Source: Branchiostoma lanceolatum
Lineage: Eukaryota; Chordata; Leptocardii; Amphioxiformes; Branchiostomatidae
NCBI RefSeq assembly: GCF_035083965.1
Contig: NC_089724.1
Span: 23,898,474-23,962,473 of the forward strand
Direction: 5' to 3'
DNA length: 64,000 nucleotides
The position numbers and the translations under genes are program-made. The first letter of the stretch is position 1. Each line of letters begins with the position of its first letter. Below are positions 50,606 through 62,600 of the stretch, piece after piece. Below the pieces are notes generated by a model that was not told the DNA's origin, searched no databases, and worked only from the letters and a program-made list of their open reading frames with translations.

Positions 50606-53600
50606 ATGGCGACTGCGGCGAAGTTGTTGGGCTGTGTTTTTGTTTTGATTCTTATTTTCAACCCTGTGTGGACTAAAATAACCTCTAGGAAGCAACTGCA
50701 TAGACCTCAAGTCGTTGAGAGGTCCACCACAGAAGACAGTGATCCTCTACATCTTCACAGATCGAAGAGAAGTATACATGTAGGTGGGATAAAAAGCACC
50801 AAATCGCGACTTGAAAGCAGTGTTTTCGTTCTGGGGACCAACAGAACAAACCACAACCAAGCGATTATCCACTGGTCGGGAGAAAACAGCGAGGTAAGGG
50901 TTCTAAACCTTTATGTAGGAAACATCGTTGGAGTATTCTAAGTGGGCTGATTGCTTTTCAGCAAGCACGATCGCTACAGCTAGCATATCTGACTTTGCTG
51001 GATACAAAAATAGAAAATTATGATCATAACGTTATGTTTACAAATGTTTATTGAATAATGTATATGGATGATTTTTCTGTGTTGTTAGTCTGTGCAATTT
51101 CATTGCGAAAAAAAGAAGATGGTGAATTATGGTTGATTATTGGCTCACTGTCATGATCACATGTGTGCACCCAGGCAATCTTTGTCCTGACCAGAAGAAT
51201 AGCCTATAACCAGTCGGTGATGGACAGCACGTTTTGGAGGTAAGTCTCATGTTGTAACATGTATTGTAGATTCAGTCAGAATAGCTGCACCGAAGGTTCA
51301 TGAGATGTTTCAGTTTTTCCTTGTAAGCAATTGTATAGCAAGACCCTTTTCGGGGCGTTGAATGGCCGAGTGACTAAGGCTGACGCACCAGATCTAGATC
51401 AAGAGGTCTCGGGTTTGATTCCTGGAGTTCCTAGCTAGACATTGTGTCCTTGGGAAAGGCACTGTACACGACTTTCCTCGTTGTACCCAGGTGTAAAAAG
51501 TGGGTACCTGACTTTGGTTGGGAACTAAAGGTGGAAGGAGAGGGGTGGGCTCCGGCCTCCAATACCGTGCCCTAGACATATGTTAACAAACCCCTTTAAG
51601 TTAAACCCCTACAGCCTCAAAGAATATGGGACCTTCACCTACTAGTACCTGCATAGACTTTTTGGCAGTATTGACGCCTGTCGTGATGAGTTTTAGGGTG
51701 GAGAAGTAATTGCAAAAACTGCAAATCTAAAATACCGCAGACTCACCGAATCACGACAAAAACCAAGTCAACAACAAATTTCAAAACATTAGGAAGCAGC
51801 CTTTTTCACACAAAACCATGTTAAAGTTTTTTAATGCTTAGTTACCTGTTAATATTGAAGCATATGTTTTAAGCAAGGTGGTTCAAGGAAGTAATTTCCT
51901 AAAGTTGCCATGGTTACGGTCTGGTTACACCTGTTTTACTTCTTGCCTCGATCCGGGAGTTGTCTTTTCTAGATTGTGCCTGAGGGTTATGCCAGAATGT
52001 AATTTACGGCATTGCAATTGGGTGCTATCCGGGTTCGTTTTACATCTGCTACCCATGATTGGAGTGGAGGATGATCATGATATCACTCTGTAATCATGTG
52101 AGGCCAAATTGTGGATGAAACCCATCAGTTAATAGACTGACATCTGGGCTCTGCAACAGAATGTACATAATGTACAGCATTGGTTTGAAGTTGAAGCCAT
52201 CCACCACAAAAAAGAACATCCAAAAATGCCCCAACACTCATCTGGCAGAAAATCTGGTGCTGTTTAATGATGGGGCAGATCTGAAGCGGCCAACTAACTC
52301 TAGTTCAAAACCATGAGATCCAGTGTGTGAGACTGATAGTAATATTGAGATAATGAAAGCTTTTTTAACTTAGCAAAGATGTTCACAGTTAGACTTCGTA
52401 CATGTACTGATGACTCCATTTTTCTCCAACCACAGATCAACTGACGATGGCCACCACTTTAACAATGAGACCAGCAAGTTTGCAGTGGGAACAGTGCTAT
52501 CTCACTACTATGTGTGTCCTATCAACAAGAACAAGGTAGGACTCTATCAAAATAGTAGTCTGAGTTAAGTAGTGATTCTTAAAGATACAGCTGCATATTT
52601 CAGATTTTTTTCTTGAGAAGTTGAGTAATAATACATGTAGAAGGTTCAGACACATTATTGAAATCTATGGCTCAGGCTTTATATCATAATAACAATTAAC
52701 ATACCTGTTATAGAATGTCCTACCATGCATCAGCTGTTCATGCTTGCAGATGATTGGTTGATTGCTTAATTGATTGAGTGATTGATTACTTAATTGATTG
52801 CTTAATTGATTGATTGCAGCTTTACATCGATATATCTTCCAGATTTTTGGTCATCTCTTTCTTATGTTTTTATCTGTAGCTAATAGCCATTGCCAATAAT
52901 AAGTCCCTATACTACACTGATGATGAAGGGGAAACGTACCATCTGGTCCAAAACCTGCCGTTCCAGCCTACTGATCTGACATTCCACCCCAGTCAGGATG
53001 ACTGGGTGTTAGGCTATGACTCCCATTCAAAGAAGGTAACAGATACTTGAAAAAAAAGGATGTGTGCAAGTTCTTTGTGCATGCTAGTGTTGTCAGTGTT
53101 AAAATGCAGCGACTGGACGAAAACAAGTTCTTTGATATAGGACGTTTTGACGTCATGTATAGGTTTGTTACATGTAAACATTTATCATGACCTTACGTGG
53201 CCAGGCGTCTTGGTTTCAATCCCTTGGAGGTCGAAAGGTGGTGACCTAGGGAAAGGCACCTGACACAAATTTCTTCACTCAAGTTAGAATGAATAACGTT
53301 ACATACTTACATAGGGACATTCTCTCAGAATACAGAAAAAACAGAAGTCTCTTTTTTGATACAGCTACATCTCAAGCACTTAAAACAACCCATCACAATT
53401 ATCGATGACAGTAGGGGTCTTTTCTAGTGTGACAGGATCAAATTAATTAGTTCTGTCTTTTTGCGTCTTGTATTTATGTTGTACTTATTGTACCCGTCTC
53501 TAGCTTTACATTTCTATGAACCTGGGACAACAGTGGAACACTCTTCACACACATGTAACAAAGGGACACTACTTCTGGTAAGAACCTAAAACTTCACTCT

Positions 53601-56600
53601 TCTTACAAAAGCATAATGACAGCAATCATACAGAGACTAGTTATTCTATGATCTTGCTATCACAGTACGATGTTTGTCACTTAATACTGTGCTTAAAGAT
53701 GCTTTGACAGTATACATATCTATATAGTATCTTTCTTGTTGAGCCACAGAAGATACTTTGTAAAAGTATCCTAACACGGGTACCCTGACATGTTCATGAA
53801 TTTCTTATCGACATGCACCCATTTGGAAATTGTAATGGTTGCCAAATGCTTAATTATAAAAATGTGTATGACCTAGTATATCTAGAGTATGAAATATGTT
53901 CTCTCCTCTTGCAAGGCTCCGTCCTTGATGTGTTGCCAAAAGCTTCATCTGATTATCTACATGTGTATATGATTTGTATCTCAAATTTCATTCCATGTTT
54001 CAGGGGTGTGAAAGGTGTTGACAAGGATGATCACCTGGTCCATATGGAGGTGTATGACAGCCATGCAGGTGAGATTTGCTATCTTACATTTTTGTCATGA
54101 GTCAGAGTTGCCATAGAATATAAAACAAGATAGATAAAACAGAAGTCCTGCTGCCGTACCATGGAAAGCCTCCAGGGGGCCCATAGTATAATTGTTTTTG
54201 TTATCTTGGAAACACTTTCCAACATACCAAATATCATTAAGAGCTATCCACAACTTCTCAAGTTATGCTGTTCACAAAGAAACACACACACACACACGCA
54301 CACACACACATGCACACTGAAAAATAAGAAAATTAAACCATCTTGTTGAAGGTAAAAATTTCACCATGATATCAAATTCAAAAGCCAATTACAGATTATG
54401 CGTTCTTCCTTTTTAGGTGGTTATCTGTATGTCAGCTGTCTCATTCCACACTGTTCTCACAAGAACGCCCACCGCACCCTGAGCACCATCGATAAGAACT
54501 CCTTACTGGTCCAGGACCAGTACATCTTTGTTGAGGTACACTTGCATGTACTTATGGTCTTTCCAGGGCTTATTTTTATCATACCACAATACAGTATTCT
54601 CAGCTTAGCATTCAGCACTTATGAGAAAGAGTAATACTTGTACTATGTTACTTGTTAGTTGAACATGCCACTACGAGTGAACTTAAGCCCCCGTTGTAGT
54701 GATTTCGCAAAGTTCTGTGGCCCAAGGGCTTAGGAAGGGAACCATTCAGGCACCATGTATGGTGTGGGAGGACTTTATCTTTTGAATTAGCAGTATTTTC
54801 TGCTTGTACATGAGCATGTTAAATTGTAACGGGAGTCGCCCAAACATAGGACGTTTTTTTACGCGCTCGAACTCACGGCGTTCCATTGCTGGTTGCCAGA
54901 GAATGGTCATGTTTTAATGAATGAATTTTGAACACATTCATCTAAAGAACATACATGACAAGAAATGTATTCATACTGTTCATGGGCCCTTCACGCTCCG
55001 AGTTACAAGCGGCAAACGCTGTGAGACGTTTTCACGAATGTACCTTCTGATTTAGTGCTACGCCAGATAGTGTGCCTAACTTAGTACGCTTTGGTAATTT
55101 TTCTCTCTTCGGAAGTTGGTGATGAAGTTAGGGAAATGTAAATAAGGCTTGAAGTCTGCTATATTCTAGCTTTCTTTTGACCGGAAAATTTTGACTGTGT
55201 GCACTTCTAACGTCATGTGAGAAGGGCTTTATCTAGCGCATCCCAGCTCATGTTTTCACGGGAAATAGGCTACCTCGCACTGTGCGCGCGGCCCGACGTA
55301 CATGTACGTCTTGCATGTGACCCGACTTACAAAATCATTACGAAAAAACGACACTGCTTACATCAACAATACTCCGTCTACTTATTGGGAAATATCTTCG
55401 CCATATCTGTATTCAGTTTCCTTTTCATAGACGGTACCAATCACATGTTAGAGCGTTACAAAGCTGTGCGTTGAATCGCAGTCCGCCACCATCGCGGCCC
55501 CAAAAAATGGCGGGAAAACAACGTTGCCAGACGGCAGCGATGTTTACGTTGTTTTCTTTGGTCGGTTTTCTTCTCAACAATCACTTAAAGACCTAATTTT
55601 TGTGTGTTTAATATGAAGTTATATTTCTTATGTGTATGATACATTGTAGTTGTATATCTGCTTGGCACAGGTACGGTCGTATATTTAGGTGTCGGGCCGT
55701 CTAGCTACGCAGTGACCCTCTACTCAGCGTTGCCATCATTATTGTCAAAATACTATTCTCGACAAAACAAGAAATGAATATGTACACATATGTTTTGAAT
55801 GCAAATAAAAATTATGTGCATGGACTTGGTTTATTTATCTTCCTTATGAGCATAGTCAGTGGACACAAACACGGCGTACTTATGCATAACAAGATCACTG
55901 AAAAATCCGTCCTAAGTTAGGGCGCATCATAAGTTAGGGTAACCCCCATTATATCTTTTTTTTAATGATTGTTTTGCATGCATGTATTTTTTAACGTCTT
56001 TCTTTTTTTTGTCTTTGCAGAAATCAGCAGTTGAGGTGACCATGTATGTGTCATGGAAGAGAGGAGACTTCCAGCTGGCAGTTCTGCCCAGGAATGTACG
56101 AGCTGAGGTAGGAGGATATCAGTGCTTGGGTTTTTTGTCAAATTGAATGCTGTAACCTAAGGTTTATCCAATTTTAACCATTCAAAAGAGACCTTTCTAG
56201 GCTAATCGCATACATGTAGTTACTTACATGTAATGTGTAAGATTTTTATCATTAGTCTTATTACGTTGCATTGTTATTGCTACAATATACAATGTACTCA
56301 TAACTGGTACTAATGTTTTACAAAAATGTATGTCACAGTTTTGTGTCCCACCAAGCTTTATATCAATATTTTCACGTCCCCTACTGTTATACAGTTCTAA
56401 AATCTAATTCAAAGATGGTGGTCCCTTAGATACTTTTCCTGTCTATAGCGACCACCTGTACACATAGACTATATTTTATCAGTCCCCTGAGTGGTCTTTT
56501 TGGGCAGGTTTGACTGTACCTTGACCATAAAACATCAATGTCCAATTCTTAACCACACCTATTATTGTTCCACTTTCTGTGGTAGGATTTCCACATCCTC

Positions 56601-59600
56601 AGTACAGATGAGGACCAGGTCTTCCTGGCGGCAAACCATCGTGACAACCTGACCAGCCTCTACCTGTCCGACACGACAGGCCTGTACTACGTACTCACAC
56701 TGGAGAATGTGGTGGCGCTGTCCCTTCCCAGCGGCTTTCTGGTGGATGTGCAGGAGGTAGGATAACTCTGGGCAAGGTTGTTGTGTTTTGCTGTGCTGTG
56801 TTGTGTTGTGTTGTGTTGCACTATGAGATACTGTGTTGTGCTGCGCTATGTTGTGCTGGGGGTGCTGTACTATGTTTCACTTTGTATGTTGTGCTGTGTC
56901 ATGTTGTGTTGTGTTATATCGTGAGGTGCTATGTAACAATTGCTGTCAGTGTGCTGTGTTGTGCTGTTCTATGCTATGTTGTGCTGTAACACGTTGTCCT
57001 GTGTTGTGCTGTGTTGTGCTGTGTTGTGCCATGCAGTGCTGTGCTTTGTTATGCAGTGTTGCGTTGTACATGTGTTGAAAAGTGGCCATGTAGCTGAACA
57101 AGATTTCGAAAGAAAATTATTAATAATGGCTTTGACTTGACTTGTATTGTGCTGTCTTGTGTTGTATCTATATGTATTACATCAATGAATATTTTAGACA
57201 ATAACAGTATTCTTCCATGTTTTTGCTTTTGCAAAGGTGAAAGGCCTGAAGGGAACGTTTGTGGCAAACCAACACACACCAAGGAGAAACCCTCGTACCC
57301 TCATCACATGGGACAAGGGTGGAGAGTGGAGCATGGTGCAGGCACCTGAAAAAGACATCCATGGACAGCTCTTCAACTGCACTTTGGTATGACATATATA
57401 TCTCAAAATAGAATAGAATAGACTAGTTTAGTATCCATTGTATTGTTTTTCCTGTTATCGTTGCCATACATTGTGCCATGTACAATTGTCGAGCAATAAA
57501 GTTCATCATTTTATATATATAATTAGAAAATCTGTAACAAAAGTATCAATTTCATGATGACGATTGTGTAACAGTTTACACCTAGCTAATCATGAAATTG
57601 ACAGTTGCAATTGATGTTGTTATAATCTTTGGTTCAGAGACACCAAACTTGCTCAAAATTCTAGTGCATTTCGCATTGAAATTTTTGTCTTTTTGGGTGC
57701 CGGTGGGTATGACATACTCAATAATACAACATGGTGTATTCTGTATCACCCTCGGCTCCAAACCTCCTATGGGTTGGATTAGCTGCCTGAACTTTGGCAG
57801 ATACAAAATATGAAAATTAATGTACCAAAGAAAACCATGTTGAAATGACATGATGTCATTTTTCCCTTTACACAGCCATCTTGTTCACTTCACTTGCACA
57901 TGGACTTCAGCAAAACCATCTACCATATCCCCTCCGTCATGTCCAGGCAGTCCTCTGTGGGTCTCGTTATGGCACAAGGTACAGACTGTGCAATTTTCTC
58001 TTTATTGGGATCACGTCTCCTCCCTTGTAAGGGAAAGGAAATACATGTACTGTAAGTGCTTTAAGTTTGCTGTGGTTTTGACGTTTTTGCGATTACCTCT
58101 TAACTGCAAACTTAGAACCACTGTGAAAATGTTTGTTCTGTCTTCTGCCTAACGACCTTGTTTCACTGAGAACTAAAACCACAGCAAACTTAAAACTACT
58201 GCACACATTCTACTTTTACCCTGCTGCAAAATTAAATCAATATGAACTTAAATGCATTTACAGCACAGTGTTATTTGAACATCATTCTATAATGTTTTGA
58301 TGCAGGACAATATTGGAAAACAGTTCTCATCAGAGTGCTCAGTAATATGGTTTGCATGGATGATCTTTCTAGTGTTTAACAATTTTATGCTACTAGCATA
58401 TGGTATGCCCTACCTGGCCTATACTGAAGCCATAGAGAGAATCTAAATGTATAAAATCCATCTAAATGTTGAAAACTTGCCAGCAGGTTACTGTTAAAAG
58501 GACTGCACAAACGAATGTGTTTCCAGCCTTACATTTTCTAGTCTGTACTTAACATTTTATTCAAACACATGTGACTGTTGTAGGTAATGTTGGGGATGAT
58601 TTGGATTCCATATCATCAGATGTGTACGTGTCCCACAATGGAGGACTGACTTGGGCTCAGGTAGGTCACCACATGGAATATCTACAGGTCATTCTGAAGG
58701 TGACAAATCATTTTCAAATACGATTTTAACTTGATTTGTCTGAAATTGAAAATCTAAGCATTCTTCAACTCAAACACATCAAACATGTAGGGGAAAGGCT
58801 TGTTGTCAAATTGTTTTTAAGAATTTTTTTGCAGGCCTCAAATTCATAACAAATGATACAACAAAGGTTTTAGCATTTATTCTGACACTTGAATGTCTTG
58901 AAATATGTATAATTGTAATTGTTTAAGTGTACAATACCTCTACACAGTATACTAACCCTTCAGAAATATCTAGGTGCACAATAATTGTGCACCCACATTC
59001 AAAAGTCAGGTGCACAGCTCCAAATTTAGGTGCACAAAAGTGCTTAATATGCACTGAGTATATTTCGAGCCCTGCCATTGGATATGATTTCCCTTTGTTT
59101 GGTGCAGGTGTTGGAGGATCGTTACTATGTTGTATTTACGGACCACGGTGGGGCCATTGTAGCAGTCAAACTGGAGTCTGGCAGGCCTACAGACACTTTG
59201 GAGTAAGCTATACCCACACTTCCTGCAATTTATTGGTACATACAGTAGCAGTTCTTTTTTTAAAATCATGTGCCATTAAGGATATACTCATATTCTTGGC
59301 ATGAATAGTTGAAGGAAGTCCTTGTGTTCTTAGTTGTGCCCTTTACTCAATGCAGTAGAAGTTACAAATTCATTGTTTGATACAAAAACCATCCTGACTT
59401 TCTCTCTTCTGAGGTTAGTACAATATTGTAATTGGGGTCTATTATAGGGTGCTTTTTTAAAAATTCTTACTTTGCCTGCCTGCTCCATAAATTTGATGCA
59501 AAAATCTTGAGAACCACACAACTGCATTGGTGTTGCCTTGTGCTGAGGAAAGATAAAGACTGTGTTGTTCCACAGGTACAGTTGTACCGAGGGCCAGAAG

Positions 59601-62600
59601 TGGGAGTCGTTCAAGTTCACGGACACCCCGCTCCTGATTGACGGGGTGCTGAACGAGCCAGGGGAGGCCACGCTCATCATCCTGTGAGTAATCGACTTGC
59701 AGGGCCTTGTGGCTGGGGTTGTAGACTTAGAATCTGAAGGTTCTGGGTACGAATCCCTAGCAGTACCCAATGTTGTGCCCTTGGGAAAGGCACTTAACAC
59801 CTATTTCCTCACTCCACTCAGGTGAAAATGAGTACCTAGCTTCGGTTAGGGACATCCTCTCAAATGGGATGCAGTTTTGAATATGTAGAACAATTTTAGT
59901 ATTGTATAATTATGGAGAAGAATATTATAATTATGTATTCTGTATTTTCATCGGAACTGTGTAAACATGAACATTGTTTGTAAAGATTAACTGAGTTTGT
60001 TTGTTGCCCCTAGGGTATTTGGTCACCTCCAGGCGGACTCCCGCTGGTATGTGGTCAGACTGGACTTTGGCTCTATCCTGACAGCCAAGTGTACCGACCA
60101 GGACTACACCACCTGGGTGCCCAGTGACCAGGTAGGATGACCACTTTGCTCTGACCTTACAGAAATCTTCAACAAGGCTTCAATTTTGACTTAACACAAA
60201 ATTTCTAGAGTGACATTTTCATTTCCTATTGGTCAAACATAGGTGCAGCTAATTAAGAAAAAAACACTAATCACTGCAAATTCAAATAATGATTTGGCCT
60301 GGGTACCATCCTCTATAGTTTCCGCTGGTTGTCCCTTTTTATTTGGTCACGGTTAAAAGAGAGAGACATGGCTATGAATAACAATTAACAATGTTTATCA
60401 TGTTTTAGATTTAAAGGTTTTGAATAAGTTTATCCTTTGTTAACTTTGTTAACCTGGCCCATTTTGATCATACTAGTTTTGGAAACCAATAGCAAACTCA
60501 ATGTTATACATGTACATATTAATCCCTGTTCACTGCAACAATCAAGATCAAAGTAGATTAATATTTTTTCCATTATGGGTTTTAAAGCAGCTGATAAAAT
60601 CGAGTCATGAAATGTTTTATGCTGTACAGATTGGACATTGGAAACATGTCTATTTTGTATTTCTACATAGCTGGGGAGACAGTGTTTGCTAGGTGAAAGG
60701 AAAGTATATGAGAGGAGGAAGATGGACTCAGAATGTTACAACGGAAGGAACTACGAGAGAGAAATCAACATGACCGTATGTCAGTGTACGCCCGAGGACT
60801 TTGAGTGGTAAGGGCAACAGTCAATTATTGTCAATCTCTCTGAAAACAGAGGTATTCTAAAGAGTTTGTATGTTTGTTTGTTTGTTTGTTTTGGTGTGTG
60901 TCTGCAGTTTTATGAATATTGAGGATCTAAAGCAAAAGTGGTAATATATACTTGGACAATTGTAAATGTGGTTAGGCTTGCTTTAATGATTTCCAAATAA
61001 TGTAGAGTGACTAAACAGGGAAAAGATGTACTAGTATACAGAAATACCACATTTTGATGGCCAATCTTATTGAAAATAAATTTGACTATGTTTTAGCACA
61101 TCAAAACCAAAGCAGCCACAGATGTCATAAAATGAAACTTTTGTTTCAGTGACTATGGTTTTCAGCGGTCCGGTGCAAACAGGACGGTGTGTACAGTTAC
61201 TGACTGGTTCGACCCAAACCAACCGCTAGGTGAATGTCCTGAGGGACACTTCTTCCTCAGGAGCTCTGGGTAGGTCCATACATGTTGTACATTTCCAGCT
61301 TATCGTAAGTAAATATTCTTGAGACTTTTTCATACCAAACCATCATACCAGGTCATACCAAAGACTTGAAAAATGGTACAGACAGCTTTCTCTGCTTAGC
61401 ACTCAGCGTTTTGTTTTTTTTCAAATGAGAAAGAGTATGGTAGTTGAACACTCTACACTACCAGAAATAGGCACTATCCCAATAGACCGAAAGGCATGTG
61501 AAGGATTCTAACTGTATTCAACTTTTGAATTATCAGGTATAGGAAGATTCCATCTGACAACTGTACAGGGGGTGTAACGGATCAGTACAAGCCCAGAGAG
61601 GTGCCGTGCCCACTGCAGAAGGCGGAGGGACTGCACCTGACAGCCGACGTGGGACCTGCAGCCCCCACACATACCAATGTAACATTCCACCTCACCCAGG
61701 ACAGGGTAAGTGCAGCTTATTCTTCCCCTGCTAGGGTAGTCTTTTTGGTCCACAGTTGCAAAAGGTATGGGTTTAGGTACATTGTAGAAGGGACAAAGTT
61801 AACTAGCATTTGAATGCAGTCGTTATATCTCTGTCGCACAGCAGGGAAAATGATTGACCGACGAGTCTGCAAGCTCTAAGTGACGTTTTCAGCAATATGC
61901 ATAGTGTTCTCTCAATCATAGCGAGATTTTTAGAGATCAGTCAATGTTCGCAAGTCTCTGAGTCCTGTCCAACGTGATGAGGTAGATTTTTAGGTGAAAA
62001 ACATGCTCGATTCTCTGGGGATTTTAAATTCGGTAGCCTTCTACCAATCAACAAATACGGCTGAAGCTTGTTAACTTTGTGACAGTAGGATGTTTATCAT
62101 AACAATTTTTCATTAATCTTTTACCTTCAGGGGTCTAAAGCGAGCACCGTCTACACCTGGGACTTTGGCGACGGTGTGGTGACCTCCCAGCCAGGTCTGA
62201 GGAACAGCTCCACTCAGGTGCACAGCTACGACACGGCGGGGACGTACGCGGTCTCCATGTCGGCCAACAACTCCGCAGGGTGCACCTCCACCACCATGTA
62301 CATCAAGGTCAATGGTAGGTACATTATTAGTGGGGTCCTGTGGGTGTTTGGCCTAGAACCCAGATGTCCTTGGTTCGAATCCTGTCATGCCACCGATCTT
62401 GTGCCCTTGGGAAAGGCATTGTACATGACGTTCCTCACTACACCCAGATAGTTTATTTTGCTGGACTCTGACATTTTTTTCAAGACCAAAAGCAGATGTC
62501 TGGTACATGTATTTTATAGCTCAGGTATACTCCCTTAACTCTGAGCCTACATGTACATGTAAGAGCATATTAAGTCTTGTGTCCAGAACAATTGAGTCAG

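Noticed and set aside
51353-51430. tRNA gene at the SINE head
   Set aside because: A-box-like and B-box-like blocks are present, but no acceptor-stem pairing, and the downstream family tail recurs at other loci, so it is a SINE.
56783-57140. Cys/Leu/Val-rich plus-strand ORFs
   Set aside because: They are translations of the TGTGTTGTGCTG low-complexity tract in an intron; no domain, no splice context.
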